Shown here piece after piece: positions 17,844-24,768 of a DNA stretch of 64,000 bases. The stretch is from the NCBI GenBank assembly GCA_036946415.1, contig JAQIJD010000001.1:310001-374000 (forward strand), read 5' to 3'. Position numbers and translations under genes: made by a program. How positions within the stretch are numbered: position 1 is the first letter of the stretch; each line of letters starts with the position of its first letter. Below the pieces are notes generated by a model. The model saw nothing but the letters and a program-made list of their open reading frames with translations, ran no database searches and was not told where the DNA came from. This DNA comes from Sphingomonas_Q fennica_A (GTDB taxonomy: Bacteria > Pseudomonadota > Alphaproteobacteria > Sphingomonadales > Sphingomonadaceae).

Positions 17844-18220
17844 GCCAGCACCCGCGCGAAACCGATGCCGGCGATCAGCGCCAGCAGCGATCCCGCCACC
17901 GAGGCGACGGCGTAGGACAGCGCGCCGATCGTGTCACCGCGCGAGAGCATCAGATAGGCTTCCAGACTGAAGGAGGAGAAGGTCGTGAAGCCGCCCAGCA
18001 CGCCCACGCCCAGCAGCAGGCGCAACGGCTCGGTCGGCAACTCGCCGTGGCGGGCGAGGACGGCGGCCAGCAACCCCATGAGGAAGCCGCCGAGGATGTT
18101 GGCGGCCCAAGTCCCCCACGGGAAGCCGGGGCCGAACAGGCGGTAGGCGGCAAGCCCCAATTGGTAGCGGAAGGCGGCGCCCACGGCACCGCCCGCCATG
18201 ACGAGGAATAGCGCAGGCAT
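17840..18220 (-). CDS. crcB: Fluoride efflux transporter CrcB/Fluc
   Basis: Small inner-membrane channel that exports fluoride as an inverted-topology dimer. The 126-residue product has four membrane helices and the family signatures GGAVGAAFRYQLGL, GTWAANILGGFLMGLL (pore Asn) and GVLGGFTTFSSFSLEA (Phe box and Na-site turn). It overlaps the rluC start by four bases. The 36-bp gap to the upstream MAPEG gene leaves no room for a fluoride riboswitch here. Confidence 0.93.
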   Translation of the reverse strand: MPALFLVMAGGAVGAAFRYQLGLAAYRLFGPGFPWGTWAANILGGFLMGLLAAVLARHGELPTEPLRLLLGVGVLGGFTTFSSFSLEAYLMLSRGDTIGALSYAVASVAGSLLALIAGIGFARVLA

Positions 18221-18256
18221 GGCGGCGATGTAGCCGCTGCCGCGCGCCCACGCCAG

Positions 18257-18652
18257 CTATCCCAGCAGCAACGCCCAAAGGATCAGGACCAGCCCGACGG
18301 TGGCGACGCCCCACACGATCGTGCGGACGACGGGCACGCCCGCCGCATAGAGCGGCAGGTAGGCGAGCCGGCCCCAGAAATAGAGGTGGGCGCCCACCTC
18401 CGTCTTCCAGCCCAGCCGCCCGGCGGCCACCGCGCCGAGCAAAGCGGCGGCGAACAGCGGCAGCGTCTCGTAGAGATTGGCCTGCGCGCGCAGCAGCCGG
18501 GCGGGCAGGGGGGCGAGCGGCGGCATCTGCGCATCGCGCGCGCCGACGTTCCAGGCGGTGCCATATTGGCGCGTGCGGGCATTGCCCGCGGCCATGACGT
18601 GGACGAGCGCCAGCACCAGCGTGGCCCCCAGCAGGGTGAGTTCGATCGGCAT
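18257..18652 (-). CDS. MAPEG family membrane protein
   Basis: A 131-residue four-helix inner-membrane protein of the MAPEG family (relatives of microsomal glutathione transferases). Visible features are LTLLGATLVLALVHVMAAG, the conserved RAQANLYETLPLFAAALL (with the N-x-x-E motif) and GRLAYLPLYAAGVPVVRTI. Bacterial members have no settled function. The chosen start is MPIELTLL at 18652. It runs in the same direction as crcB, 36 bp ahead, and diverges from gatC. Confidence 0.85.
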   Translation of the reverse strand: MPIELTLLGATLVLALVHVMAAGNARTRQYGTAWNVGARDAQMPPLAPLPARLLRAQANLYETLPLFAAALLGAVAAGRLGWKTEVGAHLYFWGRLAYLPLYAAGVPVVRTIVWGVATVGLVLILWALLLG

Positions 18653-18735
18653 CGGCGGAGCGTCGTCCCGCGCCGGTCGCACGTCAAGCCGGCTGGCGCT
18701 TGCGGGGGCGGGGGGGCGATGCTAGCCGCACGGCC

Positions 18736-19023
18736 ATGTCCGTCGATGCCGCCACCGTCCGCAGGATCGCCAGCCTCGCCCGCCTCGCCCTGAACGAGGG
18801 CGAGGCCGAGGCGATGGTGCCCGAACTGAACGCCATCCTCCACTGGGTGGAGGAATTGGGCACGGTCGATACGGACGGCGTCGAGCCGCTCGCCACCGTC
18901 ATCCCCAACACGCTGCGCCTGCGCGACGACGTGGTGACCGACGGCGGCATCCGCGATGCGGTTCTGGCCAACGCCCCGCAGGCCGAACATGGCTTCTTCG
19001 CCGTTCCCAAGGTGATCGAATGA
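18736..19023 (+). CDS. gatC: Asp-tRNA(Asn)/Glu-tRNA(Gln) amidotransferase subunit C
   Basis: Small subunit that holds GatA and GatB together in the amidotransferase converting Glu-tRNA(Gln) and Asp-tRNA(Asn) to the correct amide forms. The 95-residue product is of normal length with VRRIASLARLALNEGEAEAM, LNAILHWVEELGTVDT and LRDDVVTDGG. The start MSVDAATV at 18736 is preferred over the open frame that extends to 18700. Its stop overlaps the gatA start. Confidence 0.93.
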   Translation: MSVDAATVRRIASLARLALNEGEAEAMVPELNAILHWVEELGTVDTDGVEPLATVIPNTLRLRDDVVTDGGIRDAVLANAPQAEHGFFAVPKVIE

Positions 19024-20498
19024 CGCTGACCGACCTGACGATCGCAGCCTTGCGCGACGGTTTCCGCGCCGGGGACTTCACCGCGCGCGAGGCGGCCGAG
19101 GCGTATAATGCGGCGGTCGCCGGGGCGCGGACGCTGAACGCCTTCATCGTCGAGACGCCCGACCATGCGCTGGCCGCCGCCGACGCCGCCGATCGCGCGC
19201 GCGGCGAAGGCGCGTTCGCCCCGCTGGCCGGCGTGCCGCTGGGCATCAAGGATCTGTTCTGCACTACCGGCGTGCAGACCACCGCCGCCAGCCACATCCT
19301 GGGCAATTTCGTGCCCCCGTACGAATCCACGATCACGACGAAGCTGTTCGCCGCCGGCGCCGGCATGTTGGGCAAGCTCAATCTCGACCAGTTCGCGATG
19401 GGCTCGTCCAACGAATCGAGCGCCTTCGGCCCGGTCGTCTCGCCGTGGCGGCGGAAGGACGGCGGCAATGCGCCGCTCACCCCCGGCGGCTCCTCGGGCG
19501 GGTCGGCGGCGGCGGTGGCGGCGCGGATCGTGCCGGGGGCGACGGGCACCGATACCGGCGGGTCGATCCGCCAGCCGGCGGCCTTTACGGGCATCGCCGG
19601 CATCAAGCCCACGTACGGCCGCTGTTCGCGCTGGGGGGTGATCGCCTTCGCCTCCTCGCTCGATCAGGCGGGGCCGATGGCGCGCGACGTGCGCGACTGC
19701 GCGATCCTGCTGGAGCAGATGGCAGGCTATGACCCGAAGGACGCGACCTCGCTCGACGCGCCCGTGCCGGCGTGGGAGGCGGGGCTTTCCACCGACCTGA
19801 AGGGCAAGCGCGTCGGCATCCCGCGCGAATATCGCGTCGACGGCATGCCGCAGGAGATCGAGGCGCTGTGGTGGCGCGGGGTCGAATGGTTGCAGGATGC
19901 GGGCGCCGAGGTGGTCGAGGTTTCCCTGCCGCACACCCGCCATGCCCTGCCGACCTATTACATCATCGCGCCGGCCGAAGCCTCCTCCAACCTCGCCCGC
20001 TACGACGGCGTCCGTTATGGTCTCCGCGATCTGCCCGAGGGCGCCAACCTTCAGGACATGTATGCCGCGACCCGCGCCGCCGGTTTCGGCGCCGAGGTCC
20101 GCCGGCGGATCCTGATCGGCACCTACGTGCTGTCGGCCGGCTTCTACGACGCTTATTACACCAAGGCGCAGAAGGTGCGCGCGCTGATCGCCCGCGATTT
20201 CGAGCGGGTTTTTCAGGACGTCGACGTGCTGCTCGCGCCGACCGCGCCGTCCGCCGCCTTCGCGCTCGCCGAGGCGCAGGTCGATCCGATCGCCATGTAT
20301 CTGAACGACGTCTTCACCGTGCCGGCGTCGCTGGCCGGGCTGCCGGCGATGTCGGTGCCGGGCGGGCTGGACGCGCAGGGCCTGCCGCTCGGCCTCCAGA
20401 TCATCGGCCGGCCGCTCGACGAACAGGGCGTGCTGAACGCGGCGCTGGCGATCGAGGAGCGCGCCGGCTTCGTCGCGCGGGCGGAGCGCTGGTGGTAG
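19020..20498 (+). CDS. gatA: Asp/Glu-tRNA amidotransferase subunit A (amidase)
   Basis: Glutaminase subunit of GatCAB: frees ammonia from glutamine and passes it to GatB. The 492-residue product has the amidase-signature triad: Lys in LGIKDLFCT, the cis-Ser and nucleophile Ser in the segment TPGGSSGGSAAAVAA and TDTGGSIRQPAAFTG. GIKPTYGRCSRWGVIAFASS follows as usual. It begins in an ATGA overlap with gatC and its end overlaps a small membrane-protein gene that separates it from gatB. Confidence 0.96.
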   Translation: MTLTDLTIAALRDGFRAGDFTAREAAEAYNAAVAGARTLNAFIVETPDHALAAADAADRARGEGAFAPLAGVPLGIKDLFCTTGVQTTAASHILGNFVPPYESTITTKLFAAGAGMLGKLNLDQFAMGSSNESSAFGPVVSPWRRKDGGNAPLTPGGSSGGSAAAVAARIVPGATGTDTGGSIRQPAAFTGIAGIKPTYGRCSRWGVIAFASSLDQAGPMARDVRDCAILLEQMAGYDPKDATSLDAPVPAWEAGLSTDLKGKRVGIPREYRVDGMPQEIEALWWRGVEWLQDAGAEVVEVSLPHTRHALPTYYIIAPAEASSNLARYDGVRYGLRDLPEGANLQDMYAATRAAGFGAEVRRRILIGTYVLSAGFYDAYYTKAQKVRALIARDFERVFQDVDVLLAPTAPSAAFALAEAQVDPIAMYLNDVFTVPASLAGLPAMSVPGGLDAQGLPLGLQIIGRPLDEQGVLNAALAIEERAGFVARAERWW

Positions 20499-20911
20499 GG
20501 CCAGGCGACATCGCCTTCCGCCGCCGCCATGCCCATGTGCTGGCCGAGGCGCAGGGCGCGCTCAACATCAGCTTCGGCGCGATCCTGTCCGCCTATATCG
20601 GCATCGGCCTGGCGGACGTGGACAACCACCCCTTCGACCATCACGTCATGGCGCGCTTCTTCCTGTTGCTCGCCGCCTTCGTGATGAGCCTGTGCGTCGG
20701 CAACACTTTGCTGCTGCGCGGCGAATTGCGGCCGGCGGCGATCCTGCTGGCGGTGGCCGTCGTGGCGGCGCTGGCGGCGCACCACGAGGGCCGCGTGCTG
20801 GGCTTCGAGGTGACGATCCTGCGCATCGTATCGGGCTGCTGGTTCGTCGCCCTGCTGGCGAGCGACGCCTTGCTGACCCTGTTCCTCCATCTGCATCGGA
20901 AGGCGAAATGA
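20492..20911 (+). CDS. Hypothetical four-helix membrane protein inside the gat operon
   Basis: A 139-residue protein starting from GTG 20492, which overlaps the end of gatA; a later GTG (HVLAEAQG) is an alternative start. Four hydrophobic stretches are visible: ALNISFGAILSAYIGIGL, ARFFLLLAAFVMSLCVGNTL, AAILLAVAVVAALAA and VSGCWFVALLASDALLTLF. I do not recognise the family. It ends in an ATGA overlap with gatB, so it is translated between the two amidotransferase subunits. The coding potential is supported by the tight packing on both sides and by hydrophobic periodicity. Confidence 0.72.
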   Translation: MVGPGDIAFRRRHAHVLAEAQGALNISFGAILSAYIGIGLADVDNHPFDHHVMARFFLLLAAFVMSLCVGNTLLLRGELRPAAILLAVAVVAALAAHHEGRVLGFEVTILRIVSGCWFVALLASDALLTLFLHLHRKAK

Positions 20912-22389
20912 GCTATCGCATCGCGGGCGCGACCGGCGACTGGGAAGTGGTGATCGGGCTGGAGGTCCATGCCCAGATCGCCAGCCGGGCCAAGCTGTTC
21001 TCGGGCGCCGCCACCGCCTTCGGCGCGGAGCCGAATGCGCAGGTGAGCCTGATCGACGCGGCGATGCCCGGCATGTTGCCCGTGCCCAACCGCGAATGCA
21101 TCCGCCAGGCGGTGCGCACCGGCATGGCGCTCGGGGCGGCGATCAACCGCACCTCGCGCTTCGATCGCAAGAACTACTTTTACGCCGATCTGCCGCAGGG
21201 CTATCAGATCAGCCAGCTCTACCACCCGCTGGTGGGCGAGGGGACGATCGCGATCGAGCCGGACGAGAAGGACGGGCCGGGCGCGGCGAAGGACGTCGGC
21301 ATCGAGCGCATCCATGTCGAGCAGGATGCCGGCAAGCTAATGCACGACCAGCATCCGACGCGCTCCTACGTCGACCTCAACCGGTCGGGCGTGGCGCTGA
21401 TGGAGATTGTCAGCCGCCCCGACATGCGCTCGCCGGCCGAGGCGGGGGCCTATCTGAGGAAGCTGCGCCAGCTGCTGCGCTACGTCGGCTCGTGCGACGG
21501 CAATATGGAACAGGGCTCGATGCGGGCCGACGTCAACGTCTCGGTCCGCAAGCCCGGCGATCCGTTCGGCACGCGCACCGAGACCAAGAACGTCAATTCG
21601 GTCCGCTACGTGATGGCGGCGATCGCCGGCGAGGCGCGGCGGCAGGTGGACGTGATCGAGGCGGGCGGCACGATCGTGCAGGAAACGCGCCTCTACGATC
21701 CCGACCGGGACGAGACGCGATCGATGCGATCCAAGGAAGATGCGCACGATTACCGCTACTTCCCCGATCCCGATCTGCTGCCGCTGGTGCTGGACGACGC
21801 CTTTCTGGAGGAAGCGCGCACGAGCCTGCCCGAACTGCCCGACGCCAAGCGCGCCCGCTATACCGACGCGCTCGGCCTCACCCCTTATGCCGCGGATGTG
21901 CTGACGGCGGACGTCGAGACGGCGCGCTGGTTCGAGACGCTGGTGGCGGCGACCGGCAAGCCCGAGGCGGAGGTGGCCAAGGCCGCCTCCAACTGGCTGA
22001 TCTCCGATCTGTACGGCGCGCTCAACCGGCTCGGACGGGACATCACCGACAGCCCGGTCAGCCCGGCGCAGGGGGCCGAACTGCTGGGGCTGGTGGCGGA
22101 CGGCACGCTGTCCGGCAGCCTCGCCAAGCAGGTGTTCGAGATCATGCTGGAAACGGGCGAAGGCCCGGCCGCGATCGTCGAGGCGCGCGGTCTGCGCCAG
22201 ACCAGCGATACCGGCGCGATCGAGGCGAAGGTGGCCGAGATCCTCGCCGCCAATGCCGACAAGGTGGACCAGTATCGCGCCGGCAAGGTGGCGCTGTTCG
22301 GCTTCTTCGTCGGCCAGACGATGAAGGCGATGGGCGGCAAGGCCAATCCGCAGGTGGTGAACGAGGTGCTGAAGACGGCGCTGGGGTGA
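20908..22389 (+). CDS. gatB: Asp/Glu-tRNA amidotransferase subunit B
   Basis: Kinase/transamidase subunit of GatCAB: activates the misacylated tRNA by phosphorylation and adds ammonia. The 493-residue product starts with WEVVIGLEVHAQIASRAKLF, has the metal-binding and catalytic segments YADLPQGYQISQL and RIHVEQDAGKLMHD, DLNRSGVALMEIVSRPDM, DVNVSVRK, DYRYFPDPDLLPL and a C-terminal YqeY-like tail ending in MGGKANPQVVNEVL. The ATG at 20908 overlaps the preceding membrane-protein stop. Confidence 0.96.
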   Translation: MSYRIAGATGDWEVVIGLEVHAQIASRAKLFSGAATAFGAEPNAQVSLIDAAMPGMLPVPNRECIRQAVRTGMALGAAINRTSRFDRKNYFYADLPQGYQISQLYHPLVGEGTIAIEPDEKDGPGAAKDVGIERIHVEQDAGKLMHDQHPTRSYVDLNRSGVALMEIVSRPDMRSPAEAGAYLRKLRQLLRYVGSCDGNMEQGSMRADVNVSVRKPGDPFGTRTETKNVNSVRYVMAAIAGEARRQVDVIEAGGTIVQETRLYDPDRDETRSMRSKEDAHDYRYFPDPDLLPLVLDDAFLEEARTSLPELPDAKRARYTDALGLTPYAADVLTADVETARWFETLVAATGKPEAEVAKAASNWLISDLYGALNRLGRDITDSPVSPAQGAELLGLVADGTLSGSLAKQVFEIMLETGEGPAAIVEARGLRQTSDTGAIEAKVAEILAANADKVDQYRAGKVALFGFFVGQTMKAMGGKANPQVVNEVLKTALG

Positions 22390-22405
22390 GGGCTACCTCT
22401 GGCCT

Positions 22406-22521
22406 ACCCGTTCGTCCTGAGTAGCCGCGGAAGCGGCGTATCGAAGGGCGGCCGCACACGCGGCACTGCTTCGATACGGGCCTTCGACTGCGCTCAGACC
22501 CTACTCAGCACGAACGGGGGT
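22406..22521. repeat. Nested inverted repeat downstream of gatB
   Basis: Outer arms CCCGTTCGTCCTGAGTAG (about 22407-22424) and its near-complement at 22501-22519, with an inner pair TATCGAAG / CTTCGATA (about 22439-22446 and 22469-22476). This is the common GTTCGTSCTGAG-type palindromic repeat of sphingomonads. It lies between convergent genes (gatB and the 66-residue protein) and could form a large hairpin that ends transcription from both sides. Confidence 0.75.
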
Positions 22522-22526
22522 CGGGT

Positions 22527-22727
22527 TTACGACGTGACGTCGAAATCCTGATTCGGGTTCGTCCCGCCCGTGCCGGCGGTGCCGCCGTCCATGCCGGGGC
22601 TGTCGGGCTCTTCCGGCACGTTCTCGATGTCGTCATGCCCGCCGCGGCCGGGGGGCGTGACCTGCTCGGGCGCGTCGCTGGGGCCGGTGGGCAGGCTGTC
22701 GGGATGCGCGTCGGGGGTGCTGGCCAT
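22527..22727 (-). CDS. Small acidic, probably disordered hypothetical protein
   Basis: A 66-residue product (MASTPDAHPDSLPTGPSDAP...) rich in Pro, Gly, Asp and Glu, with no hydrophobic segment and the central stretch HDDIENVPEEPDSPG. It is likely intrinsically unstructured. AGGAGA lies just before the start at 22727, supporting expression. Similar short acidic proteins are often annotated in sphingomonads, but I can assign no function. Confidence 0.6.
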   Translation of the reverse strand: MASTPDAHPDSLPTGPSDAPEQVTPPGRGGHDDIENVPEEPDSPGMDGGTAGTGGTNPNQDFDVTS

Positions 22728-22831
22728 GATCGTCTCCTGTGGCAGGCCCCTGAAACGGGCGGGCTTCGCGAAGGCTCCAAGCCTTGCCCCTGCGGCCGCC
22801 ATGCTGTAGGCGGCGCGCTTCCCATGGCCCG

Positions 22832-22916
22832 GCGGGCGTGGCGGAACTGGTAGACGCGCCTGGTTTAGGTCCAGGTATCGCAAGATGTGGGGGTTCGAGT
22901 CCCTTCGCCCGCACCA
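22832..22916 (+). tRNA. tRNA-Leu (anticodon TAG)
   Basis: An 85-nt class II tRNA with acceptor stem GCGGGCG / CGCCCGC, A discriminator and encoded CCA. The anticodon stem CCTGG / CCAGG encloses the loop TTTAGGT, giving anticodon TAG (reads CUN leucine codons). A long variable arm and the T-arm GGGTTCGAGTCCC complete the cloverleaf. It stands 58 bp before the trigger factor gene. Confidence 0.97.
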
Positions 22917-22974
22917 GCCCGCCCCGCGCGGCGGGCTTCGCCATGACAGACCGACCTTGAGGATCCGAGCCACC

Positions 22975-24519
22975 ATGCAGACCGTCGAGACGCTGAACGA
23001 GGGCCTGAAGCGCGCCTATACGCTGACCATCCCCGCCGGCGACATCGCGAGCCGGATCGAGGCCGAGGTGAAGAAGGCCGCGCCGCAGATCCGCATGCCC
23101 GGCTTCCGCCCCGGCAAGGTGCCCGCCAACCTCGTCAAGAAGATGCACGGGCCGCAGCTGGAGCAGGAGGCGCTGAACGCCGCCGTGCAGCAGGGCGTGC
23201 AGGCCCTGATGGCCGAGAAAGGCCTCCGCCCCGCCATCCAGCCCACGGTCGAGCTGGGCGAGGGCTATGCCCATGGTCAGGACGCCGAGGTGAAGGTGGC
23301 GCTGGAAGTGCTGCCCGACGTGCCCGCCCCCGCCATCGAGGGGCTGACGCTGGAGCGCCTGACCGTCGAGCCGAGCGAGGTCGAGATCGACCAGCAGATC
23401 GAGCGGCTGGCCGGCCAGCAGAAGAGCTTCGAGGATGCCGCCGAGGGCCATCCGGCGGTGACGGGCGATCAGGTGATCGTCGACTTCCTCGGCCGCACCG
23501 CGGACGGCGTCGCCTTCCCCGGCGGCACCGGCGAGGACATGGCGGTGGAACTGGGCGCCGGTCGCCTCATCCCCGGCTTCGAGGATCAGATGGAAGGCAT
23601 CAAGGTGGGCGAAAGCCGCACCCTGAACGTGACCTTCCCGGTCGACTATGGCGAGAAGAGCCTGGCCGGCAAGCCCGCCACCTTCGAGATCACCGCCAAG
23701 GCGGTGAAGACGCCGAAGGACACGGTGGTGGACGAGGCGTTCGCCACGTCGCTGGGCCTCGAGAGCCTGGAGAAGCTGCGCGAGCTGTTCAAGGGCCAGA
23801 TCGAGCAGGAGCTGAACGGCCTCACCCGCACGCACATGAAGCGCAAGCTGCTCGACCAGCTTGCCGATTCGCACGATTTCGAAGTGCCGCCGTCGATGGT
23901 CGAGGCGGAGTTCAACCAGATCTGGCAGCAGCTGGAGCATGAGGCGACCCACGAGGCCGATCCCGAAGCTGCCCGCGCGGAGATGGAGAAGGACCGCGAC
24001 GACTATCGCAAGATCGCCGAGCGGCGCGTGCGCCTGGGCCTGCTGCTGTCCGAGATCGGCCGCCTGAACAACGTCGAGGTTTCCAGCCAGGAAATGCAGC
24101 GCCTCGCTATGCAGGCGGCGCAGCAATATCGCCCGCAGGATCGCGAGCGGTTCATGCAATATCTCCAGCAGGATCCGATGGCCGCCGCCCAGCTGCGCGC
24201 GCCGCTCTACGAGGACAAGGTGGTCGACTATCTGTTCGGCACCGCCACCATCACCGACCGCGCGACGACGCGGGAGGAACTGGAAGCGGCGATCGAGGCG
24301 GATGCCGAAGGCGACGTCAAGCCGCACGTCCATGGCCCGGACTGCGACCACGATCATGACCACGATCACGGGCATGACCATGCCCACGATCACGCCGCCG
24401 AGCCGGCCGCGGAAGCCGGGGAGGCCCCCGCCGCCGAGGCCGAGGCCGCCCCGGCCAAGAAGCCGCGCAAGCCACGCGCGAAGAAGACCGCCGAGGCCGA
24501 CGCCCCCGCCGGCGAGTGA
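22975..24519 (+). CDS. tig: Trigger factor (ribosome-bound chaperone/peptidyl-prolyl isomerase) with His-rich tail
   Basis: Binds the ribosome exit tunnel and assists folding of new chains. The 514-residue product has the ribosome-binding signature MPGFRPGKVP (near 41-50), a central FKBP-type isomerase domain (about 150-245: DQVIVDFLGRTADGVAF, LIPGFEDQMEGIKVGE) and the helical C-terminal chaperone domain. It is some 65 residues longer than usual: residues 451-473 hold ten histidines alternating with Asp (HDHDHDHGHDHAHDH) plus one Cys, followed by an Ala/Glu/Pro and then Lys/Arg-rich tail. The histidine tail probably binds metal; such tails occur in some alphaproteobacterial trigger factors. 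Confidence 0.95.
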   Translation: MQTVETLNEGLKRAYTLTIPAGDIASRIEAEVKKAAPQIRMPGFRPGKVPANLVKKMHGPQLEQEALNAAVQQGVQALMAEKGLRPAIQPTVELGEGYAHGQDAEVKVALEVLPDVPAPAIEGLTLERLTVEPSEVEIDQQIERLAGQQKSFEDAAEGHPAVTGDQVIVDFLGRTADGVAFPGGTGEDMAVELGAGRLIPGFEDQMEGIKVGESRTLNVTFPVDYGEKSLAGKPATFEITAKAVKTPKDTVVDEAFATSLGLESLEKLRELFKGQIEQELNGLTRTHMKRKLLDQLADSHDFEVPPSMVEAEFNQIWQQLEHEATHEADPEAARAEMEKDRDDYRKIAERRVRLGLLLSEIGRLNNVEVSSQEMQRLAMQAAQQYRPQDRERFMQYLQQDPMAAAQLRAPLYEDKVVDYLFGTATITDRATTREELEAAIEADAEGDVKPHVHGPDCDHDHDHDHGHDHAHDHAAEPAAEAGEAPAAEAEAAPAKKPRKPRAKKTAEADAPAGE

Positions 24520-24527
24520 GCGATACG

Positions 24528-24551
24528 GGGCGGGGCAGGTGTGCCCCGCCC
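24528..24551 (+). terminator. Hairpin after trigger factor gene
   Basis: A perfect 10-bp stem GGGCGGGGCA / TGCCCCGCCC around the loop GGTG, starting 8 bases after the tig stop codon. No T-tract follows, so it is a candidate terminator or mRNA 3'-end stabiliser rather than a textbook intrinsic terminator. Confidence 0.6.
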
Positions 24552-24614
24552 ACTTCGATTCCCACGCAATTCGCGCCTGTTTGTATCGCCTTGCCGCCGG
24601 CGCAGCGCGTGTCC

Positions 24615-24704
24615 CTCGACTTCGCTCGGGATGAACGGAGGGGGCGGCGTGGCCTGCACCGCCGGCATCCCCACCCCCTTCCGTTCGCCCCGAGCGAAGT
24701 CGAG
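24615..24704. repeat. REP-like doublet (two 26-bp units, inverted)
   Basis: Two inverted copies of one unit (24615-24640 and 24679-24704; core CTCGACTTCGCTCGGG and CCCCGAGCGAAGTCGAG) separated by 38 bp. Diverged copies of the same unit flank the IS110 element at 40082-40107 and 41278-41303. The doublet looks like a REPIN-type arrangement. It occupies most of the 250-bp gap between tig and the photolyase gene. Confidence 0.8.
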
Positions 24705-24768
24705 GGGTATGCCCAGCACCCGCCCGGCATAGCTTGGCTAACCCGCGCCCGTGGAATAAAGCGGGAAC

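Noticed and set aside
18221..18256. Fluoride riboswitch for crcB
   Set aside because: Only 36 bp separate crcB from the MAPEG gene and no fluoride-aptamer-like fold is seen.
24325..24396. Short direct repeats of GACCAC/GATCAC resembling a CRISPR or tandem repeat
   Set aside because: They are the in-frame His-Asp codons of the trigger factor tail, with no spacers.
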